Notes: generated by a model not told the origin, from the letters alone. A DNA stretch of 59,932 nucleotides from an uncultured Eubacteriales bacterium (GCA_948543815.1 CAOVHW010000003.1:102080-162011); one strand, 5' to 3'. Positions 27,877-37,568 are shown, counted from the first letter of the stretch. A program made the numbers and translations.

Positions 27877-28122
27877 TTATTTATCAACGACCAAATGATA
27901 AATATTTACGCTAACTAAAATGATATTTACAATTAAATTACTCCATTGCTGAGTTAATAAACTATAAACGGCACAGATAGCTGACCCAACTACATTTACC
28001 ATACGAATATTTCGTTCGCCACGACATAAAAATGAACTCAATACGATAATAGCGCCGATTAACGAAATAATTTGTACGCCATGAGTCATATAGCTCAATT
28101 CGGCAAGTAATTTCTCTTTCAT
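27877..28122 (-). CDS. Small three-helix membrane protein, tandem copy 2
   Basis: 81 residues with three hydrophobic segments and a central loop R-G-E-R/K, then I-R. It is clearly similar to its upstream neighbour (28145-28390): both have xLIGxI, a RGE(R/K) loop, I-G-S and a C-terminal V/I-N-(I/L)-x-(H/Y)-L. Three-helix proteins of this size include SemiSWEETs and half-size YgjV-like proteins; the PQ motif of SemiSWEETs is not seen, so YgjV-like is closer. AAGGAG lies twelve bases before the ATG. Function unknown; two half-size subunits may form a heterodimer. Confidence 0.75.
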   Translation of the reverse strand: MKEKLLAELSYMTHGVQIISLIGAIIVLSSFLCRGERNIRMVNVVGSAICAVYSLLTQQWSNLIVNIILVSVNIYHLVVDK

Positions 28123-28144
28123 TATTCTTTATTCACTCCTTATT

Positions 28145-28390
28145 TTATTCGGGTTTTAAAAAAATTAGGTAACATAAATTAATAAGTACAATAGTCGAAC
28201 TTAAAATTAAGAAACAAGTTGAATGCATTAAGTAATTATAAACGATACTAAAGCATGAGCCAATAATACTCATAGTACGAATTTTTTTTTCGCCACGTAC
28301 TGAATATGTAATAATAAGGATAAGAGTAGAAATTGTGCCAATTAATTCCGCACAATTATTTGCCGTAAAATAATTAATAATTGCCGTCAA
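28145..28390 (-). CDS. Small three-helix membrane protein, tandem copy 1
   Basis: 81 residues from TTG at 28390, eight bases after AAAGGTGG; the in-frame GTG at 28402 overlaps that site. With this start the protein is exactly as long as its paralogue downstream. Three hydrophobic helices with a conserved RGEKKIR loop between helix 1 and 2. It heads a two-gene operon with a promoter at 28440-28468. See the paralogue at 27877 for the family discussion. Confidence 0.7.
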   Translation of the reverse strand: MTAIINYFTANNCAELIGTISTLILIITYSVRGEKKIRTMSIIGSCFSIVYNYLMHSTCFLILSSTIVLINLCYLIFLKPE

Positions 28391-28439
28391 AATAAATACC
28401 ACCTTTCACAAAAATTTTTTTAAATATAATAACGTTTGT

Positions 28440-28468
28440 ATTTTAACAGATAAAAAATAAAATCACAA
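28440..28468 (-). promoter_or_regulatory. Promoter of the paired small membrane protein genes
   Basis: On the minus strand TTGTGA (28468-28463), 17 bp and TAAAAT (28445-28440), directly after the aspS stop codon. Confidence 0.45.
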
Positions 28469-28476
28469 CAAAATTT

Positions 28477-30225
28477 TTAAGATTCATCTGAAATTTTTAT
28501 ACCTAATTCATTAAGTTGCTGCGGATAAATTGTTTCAGGTGCATTCGTTAATGGACATGACGCATTCTTAACTTTTGGGAAAGCAATTACGTCACGAATG
28601 TAATCATTACCGAGTAAAAGCATAACTAATCTGTCAAAGCCATAAGCTAATCCACCATGAGGTGGCGCTCCATATTTAAATGCTTCGAGTAAAAATCCAA
28701 AACGCTCCTGAATATCTTTTTCAGTGAGATTAATCAAATCAAAAATTTTTTTCTGGAGCTCATAATTATATATACGTAAGCTTCCGCCGCCCAACTCAAA
28801 TCCATTCAAAATAATATCATAAGCTTTGGCACGAACATTTTGCGGTGCACTGTCCAATAAATTTAAATCTTCATCCATTGGTGACGTAAAAGGATGATGC
28901 ATAGCCAAGAATTTATTTTCTTCCGCCGACCATTCAAACATTGGGAACTCAGTCACCCACAAAAATTTATAATCATTCGCATTAGTCAGATTTAATTTTT
29001 TTGCGATATGACAGCGTAAATTTCCGAGCGCATCGAAGACAATTTTATTTGACGCATCCGCACAAATCAAAATCAAATCATTGTCACGCGCATTCATACG
29101 TGAAATAATTTTTTTAATTTGTTCGTCGCTCAAAAATTTACTCAAAGAAGTTTTACCATTTGCTGAAATATTTGCCAAAAATTTTGCTTTATATTCTTTT
29201 ACAAAATCGACGAACGAATCAAGTTGACGACGTGAGAAATTTGCATTGTCAACTTTAATAGCGCGAACACTTCCACCATTTTTTATAGCGGAATCAAAAA
29301 TTTCGAACCCACAATTTTGAACAATGTCGCTAATATTTTTCAATTCCATATCGAAACGCATGTCAGGTTTATCCGACCCGAATCGTTCCATTGCTTCATT
29401 ATAAGTCATGCGTAAAAATGGCGTTTGGATTTCCACATTCAAAATGTCTTTAAAAACTTTCTTCAATAAATTTTCATTTATAGAAATTATGTCATCCATA
29501 TCTACGAAAGATAATTCCATATCGACTTGAGTAAACTCAGGTTGACGGTCCGCACGTAAATCTTCGTCACGAAAACATTTTACAATTTGGTAATAGCGGT
29601 CAAATCCCGCAACCATTAATAATTGTTTAAAGAGCTGTGGCGATTGTGGGAGCGCATAAAATTTCCCATGATGTATACGACTTGGCACAAGATAATCTCT
29701 GGCGCCTTCAGGCGTTGATTTTGTTAAAAACGGCGTTTCAATTTCCAAAAATCCATTCGCATTTAAAAATTCACGAATTGATTGAGCTGTTTTGTGACGA
29801 ACCATCAAATTTTTTTGAAGCTGTGGACGCCGCAAATCTAAATATCTGTATTTCAATCGTAAATCTTCTTTAACATTCTCATCTAAAATTTGAAACGGAG
29901 GAACATCTGCCTGCGACAAAATTTTTAGCTCACTCGCTTCAATCTCAATCTTCCCAGTATTCATTTGTAAATTAATATTTTCGGGCGTGCGCGCGATAAC
30001 TTTGCCACTAGCTTCAATTACAAATTCAGAACGTAAAGTTTGTGCGAGCTCAAATAAATTTTGTTGTTCCTGATTTACAACAATTTGAACCAAACCAGTT
30101 CGGTCACGTAGCGAAATAAAAATTAATTGACCGAGATTACGACGTTTATGAACCCAACCTTTTACGGTTACGAATTGTCCCAAATTTTTTTCTGTAACAT
30201 CGTTGCACATATGAGAGCGTTTCAT
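28477..30225 (-). CDS. aspS: Aspartyl-tRNA synthetase
   Basis: 582 residues, the full length of bacterial AspRS. N-terminal OB-fold anticodon-binding domain (VKGWVHKRRNLGQLIFISLRDR), class II catalytic core with motif 2 (FRDEDLRADRQPEFTQVD), the bacterial GAD insertion domain (about residues 290-420) and motif 3 (GLAYGFDRLVMLL). It charges tRNA-Asp. Its ATG follows the hisS stop codon with no gap and the GGAGG site lies within the end of hisS, so the pair is coupled. I cannot say from sequence whether it also charges tRNA-Asn. Confidence 0.97.
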   Translation of the reverse strand: MKRSHMCNDVTEKNLGQFVTVKGWVHKRRNLGQLIFISLRDRTGLVQIVVNQEQQNLFELAQTLRSEFVIEASGKVIARTPENINLQMNTGKIEIEASELKILSQADVPPFQILDENVKEDLRLKYRYLDLRRPQLQKNLMVRHKTAQSIREFLNANGFLEIETPFLTKSTPEGARDYLVPSRIHHGKFYALPQSPQLFKQLLMVAGFDRYYQIVKCFRDEDLRADRQPEFTQVDMELSFVDMDDIISINENLLKKVFKDILNVEIQTPFLRMTYNEAMERFGSDKPDMRFDMELKNISDIVQNCGFEIFDSAIKNGGSVRAIKVDNANFSRRQLDSFVDFVKEYKAKFLANISANGKTSLSKFLSDEQIKKIISRMNARDNDLILICADASNKIVFDALGNLRCHIAKKLNLTNANDYKFLWVTEFPMFEWSAEENKFLAMHHPFTSPMDEDLNLLDSAPQNVRAKAYDIILNGFELGGGSLRIYNYELQKKIFDLINLTEKDIQERFGFLLEAFKYGAPPHGGLAYGFDRLVMLLLGNDYIRDVIAFPKVKNASCPLTNAPETIYPQQLNELGIKISDES

Positions 30226-31461
30226 TTAATTTTCCTCCAAAAATTTATTTATTGAATTGATATCGATTTGCATTTCAGATTTTGTCAACAAGTTTTTAAT
30301 TTTCACGGAACCATTTTTAATTTCATTATCACCGATTATGGTAAAAAATTTTGCGTTAAACTTGCAAGCAGTTTTTATTTGCGATTTTACGCTGCGATTT
30401 AAATTATTGTACTCGATATTAAATCCTGCGCGACGTAAAGTATTTGCGATTAGAAAAGATTTTTTGACAGCATTTTCACCAATATTTCCGATAAATAAAT
30501 CTAATTTTACTTGACAGTTGTCAAATAAATTTTGCGATTTTATGGCGTTAATCATTCTTTCCATTCCGAATCCAAAACCAACTGCAGGAATTTTTTTAGC
30601 GCCGAGTTCCGCAACTAAATTATCATAACGACCACCACCACAAATTGCATTGTTGTCGTATATAAATTCGAAAACGGTGCGCGTGTAATAGTCAAGTCCG
30701 CGAACGATTTTGTCATCAACTTCGTAAGAAATATTTAAATCGGTAAGTAAACTTTTCAAAATTTCGAAGTGCGATTTGCATTCATCACAAAGTGAATTTA
30801 AAACGGATGGTGCGTTATTCAAAACCTTTTTACATGAATCATTTTTACAATCCAAAATACGAAGTGGATTTAATTCAAAACGATTTTGACAATCGGCACA
30901 CAAATTTTCCAAATTATCGGCAATAAAATTTTTCAATGTCAAATTATATTTCGGGCGGCAATTTTCACAGCCAATCGAATTTATTTTTAGCACCGCGCCT
31001 TTAATTCCGAGTGCATTTAAAATTTGTGAAGCCAACGAAATTATTTCAGCATCACAAGTTGGCGTTGAATCGGCAAATGATTCCGCACCACATTGATGAA
31101 ATTCACGATAGCGACCTGATTGCGGACGCTCATATCTAAACGCCGGCGTAATGTAAAATAATTTTGGCGATGACTCAAACAAATTATTTTGTATTGCACA
31201 GCGAACTGTTGGCGCAGTTCCTTCAGGTTTCAGTGTTAAACTTCGGCCACCTTTGTCCATAAATGTATACATTTCTTTTTGTGCGATATCGGAATCCTCA
31301 CCGACACTTCGTGTAAAAAGTTCCGTATTTTCAAACATTGGCGTTCGTATTTCAGAAAAATTAAATCGGTAAAATATATCGCGCAAAATATTTTCAATAT
31401 GAGCCCATAAATATGCCTCAGATGTAAAAATATCTTTCGTACCGCGTGGAGCCTGTATCAT
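30226..31461 (-). CDS. hisS: Histidyl-tRNA synthetase
   Basis: 411 residues. Class II synthetase: motif 1 near FSEIRTPMFE, motif 2 FRYERPQSGRYREFHQ, the histidine-specific GLDYYTRTVFEF and motif 3 AVGFGFGMERM, followed by the anticodon-binding domain. The middle has the normal Cys-rich region (CENC, CADC, CDEC). No T-box leader fits in the 34 bases between the -10 box and the start. First gene of hisS-aspS, a common arrangement in Bacillota. Confidence 0.97.
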   Translation of the reverse strand: MIQAPRGTKDIFTSEAYLWAHIENILRDIFYRFNFSEIRTPMFENTELFTRSVGEDSDIAQKEMYTFMDKGGRSLTLKPEGTAPTVRCAIQNNLFESSPKLFYITPAFRYERPQSGRYREFHQCGAESFADSTPTCDAEIISLASQILNALGIKGAVLKINSIGCENCRPKYNLTLKNFIADNLENLCADCQNRFELNPLRILDCKNDSCKKVLNNAPSVLNSLCDECKSHFEILKSLLTDLNISYEVDDKIVRGLDYYTRTVFEFIYDNNAICGGGRYDNLVAELGAKKIPAVGFGFGMERMINAIKSQNLFDNCQVKLDLFIGNIGENAVKKSFLIANTLRRAGFNIEYNNLNRSVKSQIKTACKFNAKFFTIIGDNEIKNGSVKIKNLLTKSEMQIDINSINKFLEEN

Positions 31462-31494
31462 TTTTCACACATTCCTTTCAAAATTTATTACTAT

Positions 31495-31523
31495 ATAATA
31501 AACTTTTATGGAGTTTTTGTAAA
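31495..31523 (-). promoter_or_regulatory. Promoter of hisS-aspS
   Basis: On the minus strand TTTACA (31523-31518), 17 bp and TATTAT (31500-31495). The short distance to the hisS start leaves no room for an RNA switch. Confidence 0.55.
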
Positions 31524-31558
31524 ATAAAATTTTAAATTCATTACAAAAGGTGAAAAAA

Positions 31559-33229
31559 ATGTTAGAGCGATTATTTGTCAAAAATATCGGACTCATAGAT
31601 GAATTAGAAATAAATTTTGAGCGCGGCCTAAATATTTTTACAGGTGAGACTGGCGCCGGTAAATCAATGATTCTAAACTCGATAAATTTTTTATGCGGTA
31701 AAAAAATCGATAAAATATTTATCCGCAAAAATTGCGATAGTGCTATCATTGAAGGCTGTTTCTATCTTGAAAACGATAATGAAAAAAATTTTCTGATGCA
31801 AATGGGATTTGATATCGACGCCGACAATTTGGCAATAATTTCTCGACAATATTCAGCGTGTAAAACGACAAATCGTTTGAACGGCCGCAATATTACAGTT
31901 GGAATGTTGCGCGAGATTTCACAACAACTTGTAGAATTTCATGGACAAAATGAAAATCAAAAACTTTTTGACCCACATAAACATCTGGAGATTCTCGATA
32001 AATTTTGCGGTCATGAAATAATTACATTAAAAGAAAACTTGACAGCACAAATAAAAAAATTAAATGCGGATAAAAAAATAATTGCAGATTTGCTCGGCCA
32101 AGATGATTTGGAAAATAAAATCATGCTTATTGAGTTTCAAGTTAACGAAATTTCTAATGCAAATTTGGTTCAAGATGAAGAAGAAAAATTACGTGCACGA
32201 TATAAAATTTTGACTAATGCTAAAAATATTTATGAAAAAACCGCACAGATATATGATTTGCTTTACGACGGCGAATTTTCGGCACGCGATACAATTTCAC
32301 GTGCAAATCAGTTGGCAATTGAGCAACCTTTCGCTGAAAATCTCAATTCAATTTTAATTAATCTTGATGAAATGAAAAGCGACGTCGCTGATAATTTGGC
32401 GACATATGAACAAATTTTACAAAATAGTGCGCAAGAAATGTTAGACATCGAATCACGCTTGGATTTTATTTACGAATTGAAATTGAAATATAAAAAAAAC
32501 GTCAACGAAATTATTGAATACGGCGACGTTTTGGCGGAGCAACTACAAAATTTAAAACTTGGCGGCGAAAAAATCGCACAAATTGAAAAAAATATCGCAC
32601 AAACAGAAAATGAAATATATTTGTCATGCAAAAAAATCAGTGAACTACGAAAAAAATTTGCAAAAATGATTTGTCAAGAACTCGAAAAAACTTTCGCTGA
32701 ATTATCAATGCCCGACGCAAAAATAAAAATAGATTTTACACAAAAAGATTTTGACTCAAATGGTTTTGACAATGTAAAATTTTTGATTGCAACAAATTTA
32801 GGCGAAGATTTTAAACCGATTGACAAAATTTCATCAGGCGGTGAAATCTCACGTATCATGCTGGCAATGGAAACTGTCTTCGCAAAATATAACAACATTT
32901 CGACAATAATTTTTGACGAAATAGATTCGGGCGTCAGTGGAAAAGTTGCACAAATGGTTGCGGAAAAATTGAGCGTCGTCAGCAAAAATCATCAACTTAT
33001 TTGTATAACTCATTTGTCACAAATTGCCGCGATGGCCGATACACATTTTTTGATTCAAAAAATTTCTGCTAACGATTCGACCAACACAACGATTAATAAA
33101 CTTGACACGCGAAAATCAATCACAGAACTCGCACGTATTTTGTCCGGGAAAAAAATAACGGAAACAGCTTTAAAAACTGCCAGTGAAATGAAAAATGAGG
33201 CGACAAAATTCAAAAGGAGAAAATCATGA
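31559..33229 (+). CDS. recN: DNA repair protein RecN
   Basis: 556 residues from ATG at 31559 (eight bases after AAAAGG; the in-frame GTG at 31550 is too close). SMC-like ATPase: Walker A GETGAGKS (residues 29-36), long coiled coil in the middle (about 155-380), signature ISSGGEISRIMLA and Walker B IIFDEIDSGVSG. It acts early in double-strand break repair. In many Bacillota recN is followed by spoIVB and spo0A; here it is followed by an acetyltransferase gene and spo0A is 27 kb away. Confidence 0.97.
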   Translation: MLERLFVKNIGLIDELEINFERGLNIFTGETGAGKSMILNSINFLCGKKIDKIFIRKNCDSAIIEGCFYLENDNEKNFLMQMGFDIDADNLAIISRQYSACKTTNRLNGRNITVGMLREISQQLVEFHGQNENQKLFDPHKHLEILDKFCGHEIITLKENLTAQIKKLNADKKIIADLLGQDDLENKIMLIEFQVNEISNANLVQDEEEKLRARYKILTNAKNIYEKTAQIYDLLYDGEFSARDTISRANQLAIEQPFAENLNSILINLDEMKSDVADNLATYEQILQNSAQEMLDIESRLDFIYELKLKYKKNVNEIIEYGDVLAEQLQNLKLGGEKIAQIEKNIAQTENEIYLSCKKISELRKKFAKMICQELEKTFAELSMPDAKIKIDFTQKDFDSNGFDNVKFLIATNLGEDFKPIDKISSGGEISRIMLAMETVFAKYNNISTIIFDEIDSGVSGKVAQMVAEKLSVVSKNHQLICITHLSQIAAMADTHFLIQKISANDSTNTTINKLDTRKSITELARILSGKKITETALKTASEMKNEATKFKRRKS

Positions 33230-33873
33230 ATTTTAGAAAAATCGATATTAAAAATTGGGACAGAAACGAAAATTATAATTGGTTTATAAATGAAAACCGC
33301 TGTAAAATCAACATGACAGTCAACATTGATATCACTGATTTGATTGCGGCTGTCAAAAGAAATAAAATTAGATGTTATCCAACTTTTACATACATAGCGT
33401 CAAAAGTTATAAACGCAAATGATGAATTTAAAATGAACTACGACGACGATGGAAATTTAGGCGTCTATGATATAGTTCATCCACGCTTTCCAATATTTCA
33501 TGAAAACGACAAAAGAATTTCAATTTTGTGGACAGAATATTCGGACAATTTTCAAACTTTTTATGAAAATTTCATAAACGATATTAATATGTACGGTGAT
33601 AAACGAAGTATGTCAGCAAAAGGAAAATCCCCGCCAAATATATTTGACATGAGTTCGCTTCCATGGACAAGCTTTACAAGTTTTAATTGTCCACTTGGCA
33701 ATGACGCTTGGCTTCCACCTTTTGTTATGGCCGGCCGTTTTTTTGAAAGCAACGGCAAAATTTTATTGCCACTTTCATTAACCGTTAATCACGCTGTTTG
33801 TGACGGATATCATGCGAGTAAATTTTTTAATGAATTTCAAAATTTAGCGACAAATTTCAAGCAGTGGTTATAA
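33226..33873 (+). CDS. Chloramphenicol acetyltransferase-like protein (CatA family)
   Basis: 215 residues, the normal CAT length. Typical features: N-terminal FRKIDIKNWDR, CYPTFTYIASKVIN, LPWTSFTSFN, LPLSLTVNHAVCDGYH near the C-terminus. The catalytic His is His189 with Asp193 (HxxxDG); the residue before it is Asn where classical CATs have His. CAT enzymes are trimers that transfer acetyl from acetyl-CoA to the 3-hydroxyl of chloramphenicol. Whether this one accepts that drug or another acceptor cannot be told. ATG overlaps the recN stop (ATGA) with AAAGGAG upstream, so it is coupled to recN. Probably acquired. Confidence 0.9.
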   Translation: MNFRKIDIKNWDRNENYNWFINENRCKINMTVNIDITDLIAAVKRNKIRCYPTFTYIASKVINANDEFKMNYDDDGNLGVYDIVHPRFPIFHENDKRISILWTEYSDNFQTFYENFINDINMYGDKRSMSAKGKSPPNIFDMSSLPWTSFTSFNCPLGNDAWLPPFVMAGRFFESNGKILLPLSLTVNHAVCDGYHASKFFNEFQNLATNFKQWL

Positions 33874-33911
33874 TTTTATTTCACTGATAAATTTACAAAG
33901 GAGTGATAAAA

Positions 33912-34469
33912 ATGTTAAATCATATAGGCACGCAAAATATTGAAACCGATAGACTTTTATTAAGAAAATTTGAAATTACTGATGCCCCAAAAATATTTGA
34001 CAATTGGGCAAAAGATCCTGACAATGTAAAATATCTTTCATGGCAAGCACATAAAAATATTGACAAAACGTATAAAGTTTTAAACAAATGGCTAGAAGAA
34101 TATAAAAATCAAAATTACTACAGATGGTGTATCGCATTAAAAAATACTAACGAAGCAATAGGAAGCATTGATGTCATTGAAATAATTGAAATCCGATCAA
34201 CATGTGAAATTGGCTACGTTGTTTCAAAAAAATTCTGGAACAATGGAATTATGACTGAAGCTTTAGGCGCAGTTATTAAATTTTTATTTACAAATGTAAA
34301 TTTCAATCGCATACAATTACGACATGCGACAGAAAATCCAGCATCTGGTAAAGTTATGTTGAAATGTGGATTAAAATTCGAAGGAATTTTAAGACAATAC
34401 GGTTTCAAAAATAATGGTGAACGATGTGACTCTGCAATTTATTCTATTTTAAGAGAAGAATTTAAATAA
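33912..34469 (+). CDS. GNAT acetyltransferase, RimJ/RimL type
   Basis: 185 residues from ATG at 33912, eight bases after AAAGGAG. GNAT fold of the RimJ/RimL/YdaF type: N-terminal ETDRLLLRKFEITDA, central GSIDVIEI, acetyl-CoA binding region EIGYVVSKKFWNNGIMTEAL and C-terminal NPASGKVMLKCGLKFEGILR. These acetylate protein N-termini or small molecules. Substrate unknown. It is 38 bp downstream of the CAT-like gene, in an island of acyltransferase genes. Confidence 0.9.
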   Translation: MLNHIGTQNIETDRLLLRKFEITDAPKIFDNWAKDPDNVKYLSWQAHKNIDKTYKVLNKWLEEYKNQNYYRWCIALKNTNEAIGSIDVIEIIEIRSTCEIGYVVSKKFWNNGIMTEALGAVIKFLFTNVNFNRIQLRHATENPASGKVMLKCGLKFEGILRQYGFKNNGERCDSAIYSILREEFK

Positions 34470-34490
34470 TTATAAGCTTGGAGGTCTTTC

Positions 34491-34916
34491 ATGATAAAAA
34501 TTGAGCGCACAGAAAATTTTCAAGAATTTGATAAACTAGCCGATGAATTACTTGATGAATACGATTCAAAAAATGATGTTAATTACAATTTTAAATAATT
34601 TGTATTTACGGCAAAAGAAAATGACAAAATTGTTGGCATTTTAACTGGATTTAGCTATTACGCCGAAGTTCAAATTAATAATTTGGTTGTGCTTGAAAAA
34701 TATCGCGGTCAAGGCATTGGCTCCAAACTTATAAAGCAAGTTGAAAATTATTTTTCTGACAAAGGATTTAATAATATAAACTTGACAACAAATGCATTTC
34801 AAGCACCAAAATTTTATACAAAATGTGGTTTTGAATTAGAATTTGTAAGAAATAACAAAGAAAATCCGAAACTAACAAAATATTTTTTTGTAAAGTATTT
34901 TTGCGCTGAACAGTAA
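34491..34916 (+). pseudogene. GNAT acetyltransferase interrupted by an in-frame TAA
   Basis: An ATG at 34491 with a strong GGAGG site opens a frame that runs 35 codons, meets TAA at 34596-34598, and continues in the same frame to TAA at 34914-34916. Both halves together make one 141-residue GNAT domain: N-terminal helix, a beta strand with KENDKIVGIL, the acetyl-CoA motif VLEKYRGQGIGSKLI and a C-terminal YTKCGFE. The stop probably replaces a Gln codon (CAA to TAA). Single substitution, no frameshift, so it is a recent loss, a sequencing error or a read-through case. The second half has an ATG-less start region; a GTG near 34683 is possible but has no ribosome binding site. Confidence 0.85.
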
Positions 34917-35112
34917 TTAAAAGAAAAAAACAAAATCGTTCTTTTTTTTGTAAAAAAACCATAAGCAGCTTTTTCAAAGCTACTTCATGAAAAACTTTAT
35001 AAAAAATCTTTGTGCGTTTGCACAAAGATTTTTTTATTAAAGTTTCTTTTTGTTACTTTTTCTTTTCAAAGAAAAAGTAAAGAATTTTCTTTCAAGAAAA
35101 GTAAGGTTTTAA
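34917..35112. repeat. Palindromic intergenic repeat, copy C (about 196 bp)
   Basis: Core AAATCTTTGTGC-GTTT-GCACAAAGATTT with flanks AAACTTTAT and ATTAAAGTTTC. The left half has a 31-nt hairpin module (34960-34990). The left end shares an AAAATCGTTC-plus-T-run segment with copy D (43400). The right end is doubled: TTTTCTTTTCAAAGAAAAAGTAAAG followed by a second TTTCTTTCAAGAAAAGTAAGG. It separates the broken acetyltransferase gene from clpC and can terminate both. Confidence 0.85.
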
Positions 35113-35127
35113 ACAAAATAAGTTTTT

Positions 35128-37557
35128 TTAATTACTAAAAACAATTTCTTCATCTTTATAATCAACTAAAATTTTTTTATTTTTGTCAATTTGATTTTCC
35201 AATATCTTTTCGGCAATCGGATCTTCTATTTTAGTTTGAATTGTGCGACGCAATGGTCTTGCTCCATAATTTTGATCGAAACCTGCTTCCGCAATATATC
35301 CAATTAATTCGTCCGTAAATTCAATTTCGAGTTCCATATTTTCTCTGACACGTTTTTTAACTTCATCCAACATAATTTTCGTGATTTCTTTAGCGTCTTC
35401 AAACTCTAATGGATGGAAGACAATTATTTCATCAATTCGGTTCAAAAATTCTGGCCGAAATAATTCTTTAACCTCACTCATCACATTTTTTTTCATATCT
35501 TCATAAGTTTTTTTAACATCTTCATGTGTCATGAAGCCCAATTTTTTATTTGAAATAATATTTCGCGCGCCAGCATTCGAAGTCATTATGATAACTGTAT
35601 TTTTAAAATCAACCATACGTCCCTGCGAATCCGTAACACGTCCGTCATCCAAAATTTGCAGCAAAATATTAAAAATATCAGGATGTGCTTTCTCAATTTC
35701 ATCGAACAAGAGAACTGAATAAGGTTTACGGCGAACTTTTTCCGTAAGCTGTCCGCCTTCATCATAACCAACATAACCTGGAGGCGCACCAATTAATTTT
35801 GCAACATTATGTTTTTCCATATATTCCGACATATCTATGCGAATCATTGCGTTTTCATCGCCAAATAAAGCTTCTGTTAGTGCACGTGTCAATTCAGTTT
35901 TACCAACACCAGTTGGTCCAAGAAACAGGAATGAACCAATTGGGCGCTTAGGATTTTTTAAACCAACACGACCTCGACGAATTGCTTTGCTAACTGCACT
36001 TACGGCTTCATTTTGACCGACAACTCGCTCATGCAAAATTTTTTCTATATTCATTAATCGTTCAGATTCAGCTTGTTGCAATTGTTTTACATTAATGCCA
36101 GTCCAATCGGCAACGACATTTGCGATTTCTTCTTCATCAACGATTTGATGCGACTTACTATTATTATCCTGCCAATTATTTTTTTCATGTTTAAGTTTCT
36201 GTTTTAATTTTTCTTGCTCTTTTTTAATATCATTGGCTTTTTCAAATTCCTCAGACTTTACAGCCGCTTCTTTTTCTTGCTCAAGTTTTTTTATTCTGCC
36301 CTCAATTTTTTTAATATCGTTCGGCATAGTATAAGTTTGAATAAGAACATGCGACGCAGCTTCATCAATTAAATCAATAGCTTTGTCGGGTAAAAATCGA
36401 TCAGTTATATAGCGAATAGATAATTTGACAGCGGCTTCGATTGCTTTGTCGGTAATTTTTACATTATGATGCGCTTCATATTTATCGCGCACACCAAAAA
36501 GCATTTTGATTGCGTCTTCTTCAGATGGTTCCTCAATTTTTACCGGCTGAAATCTTCGCTCTAACGCCGAATCTTTTTCGATATGCTTGCGATATTCATT
36601 CAAAGTTGTTGCGCCAATAATTTGCAATTCGCCGCGTGCAAGCGAAGGTTTCAAAATATTTGCGGCATCAATCGCACCTTCAGCGCCACCTGCACCAATT
36701 AATGTATGAATTTCATCGATAAATAAAATAACATTTCCAGCTTTTTTTACTTCACCGATTGCATTTTTAATTCGTTCTTCAAATTCACCACGATATTTAC
36801 TTCCGGCAACCATTGATGATAAATCGAGTGACACAATTCTTTTACCTTTCAAAATTTCCGGCACATCATCGTCGGCAATTTTTTGTGCAAGATATTCAGC
36901 AATCGCAGTTTTTCCAACACCGGGATCACCAACTAAACATGGATTATTTTTCGTGCGTCGACTTAAAATTTGTATAACGCGCTGTATTTCATTATCGCGG
37001 CCGATTATCGGATCAAATCCATGTTGACTTGCTACCAAAGTTAAATCTTTACTAAATTTATCAAGCACTGGCGTATTTGATTTCGCATTGCGTTTTTTAT
37101 TCGAACTTGAAGCTGCACTAGCATTTTGACCGTTAAGCATTGAAATAACATATTTGTATAAATCTTCGGCCTCAACATTAAACATAGCTAAAATTTTTAC
37201 CGCAATACTATCATACTCACGCAAAATCGCGAGCAAAACATGTTCGGTTCCAATATAATTCATGCCAAGTTTCAACGCTTCATGTACGCTCATTTCAACG
37301 ATACGTTTAATTCGTGGCGTAAAATCTTGCGGCTTAAAACCGAGTTGATTATCCGCACCCATTAAATCAATAATTTTATCCATAACGTCATACTCATTAA
37401 TTCCGTGATCCGTCAAAGCTTTAGCGGCGATAGAATCAGTAACGCGTAAAAGGCCAACCAATAAATGTTCAGTACCGACGTAATTATGACCAAGCTCCAT
37501 TGCGACATCCTTAGCATTTTCAAAAGCTTGTTTTGCTTTTTCGGTAAACCGATCCAT
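35128..37557 (-). CDS. clpC: ATP-dependent unfoldase ClpC
   Basis: 809 residues. Two Clp_N repeats (about 1-150), AAA+ module 1 with Walker A GDPGVGKTA, a middle region with a UVR motif (KLEQEKEAAVKSEEFEKAN), AAA+ module 2 with GPTGVGKTE, and a C-terminal D2-small domain. ClpC feeds arginine-phosphorylated proteins to ClpP; the gene order mcsA-mcsB-clpC places the kinase and its partner upstream. AGGAGGG precedes the ATG. Last gene of a long minus-strand operon, ending in repeat C. Confidence 0.97.
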   Translation of the reverse strand: MDRFTEKAKQAFENAKDVAMELGHNYVGTEHLLVGLLRVTDSIAAKALTDHGINEYDVMDKIIDLMGADNQLGFKPQDFTPRIKRIVEMSVHEALKLGMNYIGTEHVLLAILREYDSIAVKILAMFNVEAEDLYKYVISMLNGQNASAASSSNKKRNAKSNTPVLDKFSKDLTLVASQHGFDPIIGRDNEIQRVIQILSRRTKNNPCLVGDPGVGKTAIAEYLAQKIADDDVPEILKGKRIVSLDLSSMVAGSKYRGEFEERIKNAIGEVKKAGNVILFIDEIHTLIGAGGAEGAIDAANILKPSLARGELQIIGATTLNEYRKHIEKDSALERRFQPVKIEEPSEEDAIKMLFGVRDKYEAHHNVKITDKAIEAAVKLSIRYITDRFLPDKAIDLIDEAASHVLIQTYTMPNDIKKIEGRIKKLEQEKEAAVKSEEFEKANDIKKEQEKLKQKLKHEKNNWQDNNSKSHQIVDEEEIANVVADWTGINVKQLQQAESERLMNIEKILHERVVGQNEAVSAVSKAIRRGRVGLKNPKRPIGSFLFLGPTGVGKTELTRALTEALFGDENAMIRIDMSEYMEKHNVAKLIGAPPGYVGYDEGGQLTEKVRRKPYSVLLFDEIEKAHPDIFNILLQILDDGRVTDSQGRMVDFKNTVIIMTSNAGARNIISNKKLGFMTHEDVKKTYEDMKKNVMSEVKELFRPEFLNRIDEIIVFHPLEFEDAKEITKIMLDEVKKRVRENMELEIEFTDELIGYIAEAGFDQNYGARPLRRTIQTKIEDPIAEKILENQIDKNKKILVDYKDEEIVFSN

Positions 37558-37568
37558 TTTTATCCCTC

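Noticed and set aside
28403..28476. Terminator for aspS
   Set aside because: No hairpin followed by T residues could be found; only a promoter-like sequence is seen.
31462..31523. T-box riboswitch before hisS-aspS
   Set aside because: The leader is only about 25-30 nt and shows no T-box sequence.
34683..34916. Separate 77-residue acetyltransferase
   Set aside because: It is the C-terminal half of the interrupted GNAT gene starting at 34491; there is no ribosome binding site at 34683.
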